Assembly (NCBI GenBank): GCA_910584975.1
Contig: CAJUEA010000004.1
Span: forward strand, 10,254-74,253
Length of the DNA stretch: 64,000 nt
DNA from: an uncultured Christensenella sp.
Lineage (GTDB): Bacteria > Bacillota > Clostridia > Christensenellales > UBA3700
Direction: 5' to 3'
In this document: piece by piece, positions 54,865-63,484 of the stretch
Layout of the letters: each line of letters opens with the position of its first letter
How positions within the stretch are numbered: position 1 is the stretch's first letter
Program-made: the position numbers and the translations under genes
Notes under the pieces: model-generated
What the model was told of the DNA's origin: nothing
The model's database searches: none
The model's input: the letters and a program-made list of their open reading frames with translations, nothing else

Positions 54865-56766
54865 TTATACATCCAGATTTTCAACCATTGTTGCATTTTG
54901 CTCAATAAATTGTCTTCTTAGCTCTGGCTCGTCGCCCATAAGCATTGTAAATACTTCGTCTGCGTTCTTTGCCTCTTCCATACTAACTTGCAACAAAGTT
55001 CTTGTTTCTGGATTCATTGTTGTATCCCACAATTGCTCTGCATTCATTTCGCCAAGACCTTTGTATCTTTGCAATTCGCCTTTTCTATCAATGCTTTGCA
55101 TATATTCTTCAAGTGACTCATCATCATAAAAATACTTTTCATTTTTGCCACCTCTTGAAACTTTGTAAAGTGGTGGTTGTGCTGCATACACATGCCCTTG
55201 CTCAAGCACTGGACGCATATATCTGTAAAAGAATGTAAGCAACAAAATTCTGATGTGACTGCCATCGACATCGGCATCTGTCATACAAATAATTCTGTCA
55301 TATCTCAACTTGTTTACATCGCAGTCCTCCAAAATGCCACATCCAAAAGCTGTAATCATATTTTTGATTTCCTCACTTTCAAGCACTTTGTTCAACCTAA
55401 CTTTTTCAACATTAAGAATTTTACCTCTAAGTGGCATTATAGCTTGGAAACGCCTATCTCTGCCTTGCTTTGCTGTGCCACCAGCTGAGTCCCCCTCAAC
55501 CAAATAAACCTCGCAAAGTTTACTGTTTTTTTCTGTGCAGTCAGCAAGCTTACCCGGCAAAGTTGTAGACTCCAAAAAAGATTTTCTTTTTGTAAGATCT
55601 CTTGCATTTCTTGCTGCCTCTCTTGCTTTTTTTGCAGTTATTGAGCGAAGAACCAAATCTTTTGTTATCTTTGGATTTTCCTCAAGAAAAGCACCAAATG
55701 ACTCAGAAACTGCATCTGCAACCACCTTACGCATAAAGCTATTGCCAAGTTTTGTTTTTGTTTGACCTTCAAATTGTGGGTCAGTAAGTTTAACACTTAC
55801 AACAGCAACCAAACCTTCACGGCAGTCATCGCCACTCAATTTTTCTTCGTTTTTTAAAATATTAAGTGTTTTGCCATATTCATTAAACAATCTTGTAATT
55901 GTATTTTTAAAGCCGTCAACATGTGTGCCGCCTTCCTCTGTATGTATATTGTTTGCATAAGAATAGATATTTTCGCTGTAAGAATCATTGTATTGCAAAG
56001 CGATTTCCACTTGATAATCTTCTGCCATAACACTCATATAGTATGGCTCTGCAAGCAAAGCATCCTTTTTGTTAAGCTCGTTTACATATTCTTTTATGCC
56101 ACCTTCATAATGGATAAAGTCTTCTTGCTCTTTGCCCTCTCTGCTATCTTTAAAACTGATTTTCAAGCCTTTGTTCAAAAAAGCAAGTTCTTTTAATCTG
56201 TGCAAAAGGCGTGGATATTGAAATTCCACCGTTTCAAAAATTGTATCGTCCGGCATAAACACAATTTTTGTGCCTGTACGCTCAGTTTCACCGATAATTT
56301 TAAGTGATGTTTGTGCCACACCACGATTGTATGTTTGAGCGAATATTTTGCCATTTTGACAAACTTCAACCTCAAGCCACTCTGACAAAGCATTTACGGC
56401 TGAAATACCAACACCATGCAAGCCACCAGAAAATTTGTAGCCACCACCACCAAACTTACCACCTGCGTGCAATTTTGTCAAAACAACCTCAACAGCTGAT
56501 TTGCCTTCCTTTTCAATAATACCAGTTGGAATACCTCTTCCATTGTCTTCAACGGAAATAGCTCCCTCTTTGGTAATTTCAACTTTGATTAAGTCGCAAT
56601 AACCTGCCATTGCCTCGTCAATGCTGTTATCCACAACCTCAATAACCAAATGATGCAAACCTCTTTCATCAGTTGAACCGATATACATACCCGGTCTTTT
56701 GCGAACTGGTTCCAATCCTTCCAACACTTGTATGGCGTTTTGGTCATATTTTTTTTGTTCACTCAT
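54865..56766 (-). CDS. gyrB: DNA gyrase subunit B
   Basis: ATPase subunit of gyrase. 633 residues from ATG at 56766 (AAGGAGTTATT upstream; the 12-residue longer frame lacks a site). GHKL ATPase with EVVDNSIDEAMAGYCD, DNGRGIPTGI and GLHGVGISAVNAL; transducer; TOPRIM domain with EGDSAGGTAKQGRDRRFQA and DADVDGSHI; C-terminal QRYKGLGEMN. First gene of gyrB-gyrA. gyrB-gyrA here lack the recF/dnaN genes that often precede them. Confidence 0.97.
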   Translation of the reverse strand: MSEQKKYDQNAIQVLEGLEPVRKRPGMYIGSTDERGLHHLVIEVVDNSIDEAMAGYCDLIKVEITKEGAISVEDNGRGIPTGIIEKEGKSAVEVVLTKLHAGGKFGGGGYKFSGGLHGVGISAVNALSEWLEVEVCQNGKIFAQTYNRGVAQTSLKIIGETERTGTKIVFMPDDTIFETVEFQYPRLLHRLKELAFLNKGLKISFKDSREGKEQEDFIHYEGGIKEYVNELNKKDALLAEPYYMSVMAEDYQVEIALQYNDSYSENIYSYANNIHTEEGGTHVDGFKNTITRLFNEYGKTLNILKNEEKLSGDDCREGLVAVVSVKLTDPQFEGQTKTKLGNSFMRKVVADAVSESFGAFLEENPKITKDLVLRSITAKKAREAARNARDLTKRKSFLESTTLPGKLADCTEKNSKLCEVYLVEGDSAGGTAKQGRDRRFQAIMPLRGKILNVEKVRLNKVLESEEIKNMITAFGCGILEDCDVNKLRYDRIICMTDADVDGSHIRILLLTFFYRYMRPVLEQGHVYAAQPPLYKVSRGGKNEKYFYDDESLEEYMQSIDRKGELQRYKGLGEMNAEQLWDTTMNPETRTLLQVSMEEAKNADEVFTMLMGDEPELRRQFIEQNATMVENLDV

Positions 56767-56893
56767 AATAACTCCTTGTGTGAAAACTATCACTTTTTGC
56801 AAATTAAAAATTTGTTTATGACTTTTGATAAAATATTATTTTTAATTTGAAAACTTACTATAAAAGCTTGTTTTGCAAATTAATTATATTGCT

Positions 56894-56959
56894 CTCACGC
56901 GTGAGCGTGCGTAATACTTTTATTATAATTATTATACCACGCAGAAATTAAAAAAACAA
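56894..56959 (-). promoter_or_regulatory. gyrBA promoter with GC-rich palindrome in the leader
   Basis: -35 TTGTTT (56954-56959), 17 bp, extended -10 TG-G-TATAAT (56931-56936). About 20 nt into the transcript lies CTCACGCGTGAG (56894-56905), a perfect 12-bp palindrome standing out in AT-rich DNA, flanked by GCGTGCGT. Leader is about 158 nt. Confidence 0.65.
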
Positions 56960-57224
56960 TAGAAAAATGCTAAAAAATTTTAATTTTTTATCTTTTTTGC
57001 TCAAAAACACTTGTCAATATGTCAAAATTCGCATTTTAAAGTGGTTATTTTAAAAATCTTGACATAATGCAATACAATTCCTCAAACTCTTAACGCTGTG
57101 CGATTAAAGGCTTTTTCTCTGCCTTTATACTTAAAAGGAAATTGCGAATAAATTTTAACTTAAAATACAAATTAATAATGCTTTTTTGAGAAATTTATGA
57201 CATTATTATCTTTCAAAATGTGGG

Positions 57225-57253
57225 TTGACTTTACCCTATATTTATGGTATACT
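57225..57253 (+). promoter_or_regulatory. Promoter of the alpha-galactosidase operon
   Basis: -35 TTGACT (57225-57230), 17 bp, extended -10 TG-G-TATACT (57248-57253). The ~118-nt leader contains inverted pairs TTCAAGTT/AACTTGAA and ATATGTG/CACATAT that could be operators. The 56960-57224 part of the gap shows nothing else. Confidence 0.75.
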
Positions 57254-57377
57254 TTTGTTATATGTGCTATTTTATTGGTTTTTTAATATTCAAGTTTTAT
57301 TATAACGACTTTAAAACACATATTAACTTGAAAATTAAATAAAACTTATTATATTTAATAATTGTAGCGGAGGAATT

Positions 57378-59027
57378 ATGAGAAATTATTCTTACAATAT
57401 CGCTTATCGAGTAGATAACAAAAAATACATTTGCAATAGCACTAAATGTGAGCATTTTAAACTGGATGTTAAAGAGGAAAACAATGTTTTATCTCTTTCC
57501 GTTTTGCCAAAATGCTCTATTTCATTTGATAAATTTGACATTATTTTTCCATATTCATACAATGCAAGCGACAAAATTTTTGTAAATGGCTACCAAAGTT
57601 GGACAGATAGTTTTGAATATGAACCTAACTGGCAAATGAAAGAACTTTCACGCTCAACAGAGTTTTACATCAAATACTCCTTTGGCAAAAGCATGGGGCT
57701 ATCAAAGTCAGGCGACAACAATTTTTGGAAATTCCCAAGAAAAGCAGGCATTTTTTATGGTTGGTCATATGGATATGTGCGCAATGATAACAATGTGAAC
57801 ATTTTTGGAACATTGACAGAAAAATACGGCTACACTGTTGTTACTTTTGATTGCAACAACAGCAACATTATCATTTCAAAAGAGCTTGAAGGCGTAACCT
57901 ATGACAAGCCAAGCAAGCTTTTGGAGTTTGCCTTTGTTACAGGCGAATATGATGTTGCTTTTGACGAATATTTCAAACTTATCGGCACCTCTTGTCGAGA
58001 AACAAAAAAACGCAATGGCTACACAACTTGGTATAATTACTACAACAATATTACCGAAGAGATTGTTAACAGAGATTTGAACAGCATAATAAATCAAGAT
58101 GTGAAATTTGATTGTTTCCAAATTGATGACGGATATCAACAAGCAATTGGCGATTGGCTTATTACTGACAACAAAAAATTTCCAAGTGGGATGAAAGCCA
58201 TTGCAGACAAAATTCACGAAAGTGGTATGGTTGCAGGATTGTGGCTTGCTCCTTTTGCAGGCACTCCATCTTCTGAGCTTTTCAAAAAACATCCTGATTG
58301 GTTTATTAGGGATAAAAAAGGCAAACTTTACAAAACAGGACACAACTGGGGTGGTTTTTACTCTTTGGATATCTACAATGAAGGCGCTAGGGCATACATT
58401 AGACATTGCTTTGATGTTGTGCTAAACGACTGGGGCTATGATTTGGTTAAACTTGACTTTTTGTATGGTGCTTGTGTTGTTCCTATGCACAACAAGAGCC
58501 GTGGCGAAATTATGACAGATGCAATGGACTTTCTTCGTGAATGTGTGGGCGACAAAATGATTTTGGGTTGTGGTGTGCCTATGTTCCCTGCCTTTGGCAA
58601 AGTTGACTACTGCCGTATTGGTGCAGATATTACGGAAGATTGGGTAAGCAGAAATACTATTCGTGAAGACTGCTCTAATCCACACGCAACATCAAATGCT
58701 ATATTCAGACGCCATTTGAATGGCAGAGCTTGGATGAACGACCCAGATGTATTCTTCCTTCGCGAAGAAAATATGAAAATGACTTTTGAAAAAAGAAAAT
58801 TGATTGCAAAAATCAATTCAACCTTTGGAAGCTTGTTGTTTATCTCTGACAATATCAAAAATTACAACGATGCTCAAAAAGCTGTTTTAAAAGAAACTTT
58901 TGCACCAAAAGATATTTGCATTAAAAAAGCTGAGTTTGTTAAACAAGATATTATCGGTGTTGAATACACAGAAAATGGAGAAGAAAAATCTTTTAAATTC
59001 AACATTCGTAACGGAGAAGAATATTAA
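57378..59027 (+). CDS. Alpha-galactosidase (GH36)
   Basis: Cleaves terminal alpha-galactose from melibiose, raffinose-type sugars or galactomannan oligomers; cytosolic. 549 residues, shorter than the common 700-residue GH36 enzymes. N-terminal beta supersandwich (about 1-210), TIM barrel with FQIDDGYQQAIGDW (247-260), nucleophile Asp360 in LVKLDFLYG, acid/base Asp417 in CRIGADITEDW, short C-terminal beta part. AGCGGAGGAATT before ATG. A GPH transporter follows 191 bases downstream without a terminator. Confidence 0.93.
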   Translation: MRNYSYNIAYRVDNKKYICNSTKCEHFKLDVKEENNVLSLSVLPKCSISFDKFDIIFPYSYNASDKIFVNGYQSWTDSFEYEPNWQMKELSRSTEFYIKYSFGKSMGLSKSGDNNFWKFPRKAGIFYGWSYGYVRNDNNVNIFGTLTEKYGYTVVTFDCNNSNIIISKELEGVTYDKPSKLLEFAFVTGEYDVAFDEYFKLIGTSCRETKKRNGYTTWYNYYNNITEEIVNRDLNSIINQDVKFDCFQIDDGYQQAIGDWLITDNKKFPSGMKAIADKIHESGMVAGLWLAPFAGTPSSELFKKHPDWFIRDKKGKLYKTGHNWGGFYSLDIYNEGARAYIRHCFDVVLNDWGYDLVKLDFLYGACVVPMHNKSRGEIMTDAMDFLRECVGDKMILGCGVPMFPAFGKVDYCRIGADITEDWVSRNTIREDCSNPHATSNAIFRRHLNGRAWMNDPDVFFLREENMKMTFEKRKLIAKINSTFGSLLFISDNIKNYNDAQKAVLKETFAPKDICIKKAEFVKQDIIGVEYTENGEEKSFKFNIRNGEEY

Positions 59028-59218
59028 TTTAAAATAAAAATATTCTTTTTTAAAAAAGTCAAATATGCTTTTATTTTAAACACAATATAACACAACTAAT
59101 TTTTTGAAGAAAAGCATATTTTTTGTACAAAAAGACTGCGAAAATCGATACTTTTTTGATTTTGGCAAAAAAATTACAACTAATAAAAATTTAAATCTTT
59201 TGTTTTGAGGGAATTATT

Positions 59219-61495
59219 ATGAAAGAAAAAATTCAAAATGGAATGCTCTTTTTAAGGCGTTACTGGCAACGACCTCAAAGAGGTGACAGCGTTGCATACA
59301 AAGAAATCGCAGGTTTTTCTGTTGGCGGTATTGGTGTTAAAACATTTGCATCTCTTATGCAATATGCAAATCTAACTGCCCAATGTTTGTTGATTTCTGT
59401 TGTTTACGGACTTGGCGTGCGTGATATTATGACATTGTTTATTATCACAAACATAATAAGCGTTATCAAAACGCCTATTGTTAGCTATCTTGTTGACAAC
59501 ACAGACACACCAATCGGCAAATTTAGGCCTTACATGATTTATGCCGGTTTACCATGTATTTTGGCTGTAATCGGACTTACTTGGTGCGTTCCTACTACGG
59601 CTGATATGCTGACAAAGTGTATTTTGATTGGTATATTCTTCAACCTTTTAAGTATTTTCCAGCCACTGCTTAACAATGCTTATATGGGTATTTCACAAGT
59701 TATCAGTCCAAACTCAGGCGAACGCACAAAAATAATGGGTTTTTCAGAATTTTTGGGAAACTTAGGACCAAGTATCATTCAATTTGCATTGCCAACAATC
59801 GGTATGTTATTTTTTGGCGAAACTGCAATGAGAAACATTTGGACTTATCGTATTTTGATGCCTTTGTTTGCAATAATCGGTTTTGCACTAGGCTTGCTTG
59901 TTATGTACACAACTCAAGAGCGTGTTGTAATGCCAAAACTTAAAAAGCAACGCGTTAAATTTTTTGAAGGTTTTGCCCTTCTTTGCAGAAACAAAGAATT
60001 TTGGATTGTTACCATTTGCAAATTCTTTGAAGGTTTTAAAAGCGTTTTGACCCAACTTTTGCCATGGCTTTGTGCATATCAACTTGGCAATGATGGTATT
60101 CTTGGAATTGTTCAAACAATCACTTCTATTGGTTTTACTCCGGGAATAATTCTTGCTCCATTCCTTATCATGTGGCTTGGTTCAAGAGGTTCTGCCCTTT
60201 TAGCGCACGGTTTGAATGTTGTGGCAGCACTTATTATGTTGTTCACTTTCAAAAGTGGTTTTTGGGTGTTTGTTGTGGCTTTGTTCTTCTTCAACTTTGC
60301 TTTAGGACCTCAATACATAATTCAAAATACAATAATGTCAGATGGATTTGATAATCAACAAAACAAACTAGGCGTGAGAATTGAAGGCTTTGCACAAAAC
60401 TTCCAAGCAATGGTTGCAACTCTTGGTTTAATACTTTCTACAGTCGTATTCACTTGGATATATGAAGGTGCAGGACTTGTTGCCGATGCAACCACAGGTG
60501 AAACAGATTATTCCATTTTATCCAATGCAGCAGTACGCGACCCAATGATTGAAAAAATTATTATTATTGTTATCATTGCAAGTGCTTTGGCAACAATTCC
60601 TTACATATTCATTACTTTGAACAAAAAGAAAATGACTATTATTAAGGAAAGCTTGGAGAAAAAGAAAGTTATTGCAGATAGTGGTTTGGAAAATGCAAGC
60701 GAAGAAGAACAAGAAAAAGCTTATGCTGCTTTCCTTGCTGAAAAAGACGCTGAGGCACAAGCTGCAAATGAACTTGCTGCCAAAGAAAAAGCTGACCTAG
60801 AGGCAAAACAAAAACTTGAAAAAGAGGCTCTTGACTCCTACAACAAAGAGCTTGAAGAGATAAAAGCAAGCATTATTGCAAATGGTGGCAGTGAAAAAGA
60901 GGCTTCAGTCGCAATAAAAGCCAAAAAGAAAGAGAGAAAAACTCAACTGAAAGAGCAAAGAAAGCAATCTTTTGCAAAACTTGTGGCAGATCAAAAAGCT
61001 TTGAAAGAACGCAAAAAAGTGTTTGTTGCAGAGTGGAAAGCAAATGCGCTTGCTGAATATGAACAAAACAAAAAACAAGCAAAAATTGATATCGCAAATG
61101 CAACAGCTCAATTTGAGACTCAAATGGCAGAATTGAATGAAAAAGCAATCAATAAAGTCACATTGAATTTGACGGCAAAAGATATTACGGCAGAAAAGAA
61201 ACAAATAACTGCAACAAAGAAAGAGGCTATTTCAAATGCAAAATACAAGGCTAAAAACATAAAAATTTGGCTTGGCGTTCTTGCAAGAGAGGCTTTCTCA
61301 AGACTTCTTGCTGAAGAGGCAATGAATGTTGTTGAAGAAAGTGACAATGATAAAATAGTTGAACAAGAACTTGAAAATGTTCAAAATGTCATTGAGGATG
61401 CAGGCAAAATCTTACAAGCAACTGCTACCCTGCAAAACAATGCAACAACCAATCAAGTTGAGGCTGTGGATACTGAAGAAATACCAGAAAAGTAA
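59219..61495 (+). CDS. GPH-like sugar transporter with a ~270-residue coiled-coil tail
   Basis: 758 residues. About 12 membrane helices over residues 30-470, with GPH-type marks (SYLVDNTDTPIGKFRPYMIYAG). Residues about 475-758 are cytosolic, Lys/Glu/Ala-rich with heptad-like spacing (EKAYAAFLAEKDAEAQAANELAAKE), predicted long coiled coil, ending in an acidic segment. LacS-type GPH proteins carry a PTS IIA domain at this place; this tail has no IIA histidine motif. GAGGGA before ATG. Downstream of the GH36 gene, so alpha-galactosides are the likely substrate. Confidence 0.87.
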   Translation: MKEKIQNGMLFLRRYWQRPQRGDSVAYKEIAGFSVGGIGVKTFASLMQYANLTAQCLLISVVYGLGVRDIMTLFIITNIISVIKTPIVSYLVDNTDTPIGKFRPYMIYAGLPCILAVIGLTWCVPTTADMLTKCILIGIFFNLLSIFQPLLNNAYMGISQVISPNSGERTKIMGFSEFLGNLGPSIIQFALPTIGMLFFGETAMRNIWTYRILMPLFAIIGFALGLLVMYTTQERVVMPKLKKQRVKFFEGFALLCRNKEFWIVTICKFFEGFKSVLTQLLPWLCAYQLGNDGILGIVQTITSIGFTPGIILAPFLIMWLGSRGSALLAHGLNVVAALIMLFTFKSGFWVFVVALFFFNFALGPQYIIQNTIMSDGFDNQQNKLGVRIEGFAQNFQAMVATLGLILSTVVFTWIYEGAGLVADATTGETDYSILSNAAVRDPMIEKIIIIVIIASALATIPYIFITLNKKKMTIIKESLEKKKVIADSGLENASEEEQEKAYAAFLAEKDAEAQAANELAAKEKADLEAKQKLEKEALDSYNKELEEIKASIIANGGSEKEASVAIKAKKKERKTQLKEQRKQSFAKLVADQKALKERKKVFVAEWKANALAEYEQNKKQAKIDIANATAQFETQMAELNEKAINKVTLNLTAKDITAEKKQITATKKEAISNAKYKAKNIKIWLGVLAREAFSRLLAEEAMNVVEESDNDKIVEQELENVQNVIEDAGKILQATATLQNNATTNQVEAVDTEEIPEK

Positions 61496-61529
61496 ACTTT
61501 TTTCTTTGATGTTAAAAACACTTTTCAAC

Positions 61530-61563
61530 AAAAAATATCTGACAATCAAGTCAGATATTTTTT
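61530..61563. terminator. Bidirectional terminator between the transporter gene and upp
   Basis: 14-bp perfect stem AAAAAATATCTGAC / GTCAGATATTTTTT, 6-nt loop. Confidence 0.92.
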
Positions 61564-61565
61564 GT

Positions 61566-62195
61566 TCAGTTTGTTCCAAAAATTCTGTCCCCTGCGTCTC
61601 CAAGTCCAGGCAAAATGTACCCTTTTTCATTCAAACACCTGTCAACTTTTGCAATATACACATCCACATCTGGGTGTTGCTCGGTTACTTTTTTAATTCC
61701 TTCTGGCACTGCCAAAATGTTAAGCATTTTTATGTTTTTTGCACCTCTGTTTTTTAATGCTTGAATGGCAGCACATGCCGAACCACCTGTTGCAAGCATA
61801 GGGTCAAGCACAATAACCATTTTTTCCTCAATATTCTCTGGAAGTTTGCACATATATTCCACTGGTTCCAAGGTTTTCTCATTCCTTGCCATTCCTATAT
61901 GCCCAACTTTCACAGCTGGCAAAAGAGCTGTCACACCATTTACCATACCAAGTCCTGCCCTTAATATCGGCACAATAACAATGCTGTTTTCCTTAATCAC
62001 TGTTTGCTCAACTGTTTCAAGTGGAGTTTTAACCATTATGCTTTTTGTTGGAGCATCCTTTAACACTTCCAAAGTTTCCAGCATAGCAATTTCTTCAATA
62101 ACTTCCCTAAACTGCTTGCTTTTTGTTGTCTCGTCCCTCAAAATTGCAATTTTGTGATCAATCAAAATATGATTTATCAAATGTACTTTATCCAT
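61566..62195 (-). CDS. upp: Uracil phosphoribosyltransferase
   Basis: Salvages uracil to UMP with PRPP. 209 residues, normal length. PRPP motif VIVLDPMLATGGSA (about 127-140), PILRAGLGM (about 76-84) and the C-terminal uracil loop GYILPGLGDAGDR. AAGGTAAC lies about 14 bases before ATG, a long spacing. Last gene of fabG-rplI-upp, 14 bases after rplI. Confidence 0.96.
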   Translation of the reverse strand: MDKVHLINHILIDHKIAILRDETTKSKQFREVIEEIAMLETLEVLKDAPTKSIMVKTPLETVEQTVIKENSIVIVPILRAGLGMVNGVTALLPAVKVGHIGMARNEKTLEPVEYMCKLPENIEEKMVIVLDPMLATGGSACAAIQALKNRGAKNIKMLNILAVPEGIKKVTEQHPDVDVYIAKVDRCLNEKGYILPGLGDAGDRIFGTN

Positions 62196-62209
62196 AATTT
62201 ATTGTTACC

Positions 62210-62653
62210 TTATTTTTTTACCACACTGATATTAATTGTAGCTGTTACATTTGCATAAACTTTAACTTCTACGCTGAAAACACCAAAAGTTTTGATTGGC
62301 TCTTTAATGTTTATTTTCTTTTTGTCTATGTCATAACCACTTTTCAAAAGAGATTCGCTTATTTCCTTACCTGTAACGGAGCCAAACATTTTGCCGTTTT
62401 CCCCACAAGCAATTTCCACAACAATAGTGTTGCCATTCAATCTTTCAGCAAGTTTGATAGCCTCTTGTTTTTCAATCTCCAACTTTCTTTGCTCGCTGGC
62501 TTTCTTTTGATTTGTTTCGTTTATAACTTGATTTGTTGCTTGAATTGCCATTTTCTTTTTTATAAGAAAATTTTTAGCATATCCATCGCTAACCTCAATG
62601 ATATCGCCTTTTTTACCCTGTGCTTTTACATCCTGCAACAATAAAACTTTCAT
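62210..62653 (-). CDS. rplI: 50S ribosomal protein L9
   Basis: 147 residues, usual length. N-terminal domain with MKVLLLQDVKAQGKKGDIIEVSDGYAKNFLI and KKMA; central long helix; C-terminal domain with IACGENGKMFGSVTGKEI. AAGGAG before ATG. Middle gene of the operon; its usual neighbours (dnaB, GdpP) are absent. Confidence 0.97.
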   Translation of the reverse strand: MKVLLLQDVKAQGKKGDIIEVSDGYAKNFLIKKKMAIQATNQVINETNQKKASEQRKLEIEKQEAIKLAERLNGNTIVVEIACGENGKMFGSVTGKEISESLLKSGYDIDKKKINIKEPIKTFGVFSVEVKVYANVTATINISVVKK

Positions 62654-62667
62654 ATTTAATTCTCCTT

Positions 62668-63393
62668 TTATCTGAAACCACCGCCAACTTCAACAACTTG
62701 GCCAGTGATAAATTTTGCTTTTTCCGATGCCAAAAACAATGCCGTTTCAGCAATTTCTTTTGGCTCTCCCAATCTGTTTAATGGTGTCCTTTGGATAAGT
62801 TCCTCAATAGTTTCCTTTGAATGACAGCTGTTCATATCCGTGTTTATAACACCTGCTGCAATACAATTTACTCTTATGTTTGATCCACCCATCTCTTGCG
62901 CCAATGCTTTTGTAAGACCAATCACACCTGCTTTTGATGTTGAATAAGCAACCTCACAGCTTGCACCATAAATCCCCCAAACACTTGAAATATTAACAAT
63001 AGCACCACCATTTTCCAACATATGTGGTAAACATTGATTGCAAACATAAAATACGCTGTCTAAATTGGTTGACATTACATTACGCCAGCCTTTAACATCC
63101 ATATCCATCAAAAGACTGTAATCTGCAATGCCTGCATTGTTGATGATAACATCAATTCTTCCAAAAACATCCACAGCTGTTTGCACAAAATTTTTTACAT
63201 TGTCAAAATTTCTGACATCGCATTTAACAGCAATGCAATTAAGCTCGCTGTTTCCATTAAGCTGATTGCAGAGCTCAAATGCATGTTGTTCGCTACTATT
63301 ATAGCAAAAAGCAACTTTGTAGCCTGCTGCTACAAATGTTTTTACAATTTCTTTTCCTATGCCTTTTGCTCCACCCGTAACCAATGCAACCAT
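62668..63393 (-). CDS. fabG: Short-chain dehydrogenase, 3-oxoacyl-ACP reductase-like
   Basis: 241 residues. Rossmann motif TGGAKGIG (6-13), NNAG (85-88), catalytic Ser (136 or 137), Tyr150 and Lys154 in AYSTSKAG, C-terminal GGGFR. NADPH-type by Lys10. Matches the FabG branch, which reduces 3-oxoacyl-ACP, but no other fab gene is near and other SDR substrates are possible. AAAGGTG before ATG; first gene of the operon with rplI and upp. Confidence 0.85.
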   Translation of the reverse strand: MVALVTGGAKGIGKEIVKTFVAAGYKVAFCYNSSEQHAFELCNQLNGNSELNCIAVKCDVRNFDNVKNFVQTAVDVFGRIDVIINNAGIADYSLLMDMDVKGWRNVMSTNLDSVFYVCNQCLPHMLENGGAIVNISSVWGIYGASCEVAYSTSKAGVIGLTKALAQEMGGSNIRVNCIAAGVINTDMNSCHSKETIEELIQRTPLNRLGEPKEIAETALFLASEKAKFITGQVVEVGGGFR

Positions 63394-63421
63394 TTTGCAC
63401 CTTTAAACTTTTATTTTCAAT

Positions 63422-63451
63422 ATTATATCACAAAAATTTGCATATAGTCAA
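63422..63451 (-). promoter_or_regulatory. Promoter of fabG-rplI-upp
   Basis: -35 TTGACT (63446-63451), 18 bp, extended -10 TG-A-TATAAT (63422-63427), 28 bases before ATG. Confidence 0.75.
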
Positions 63452-63484
63452 TATCAAATAAAATTTTTACATTAAAATTTATAA

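Noticed and set aside
59031..59080. AT-only hairpin TTTAAAATAAAA/TTTTATTTTAAA after the GH36 gene
   Set aside because: Stem without G-C pairs and a ~30-nt loop; too weak to call a terminator.
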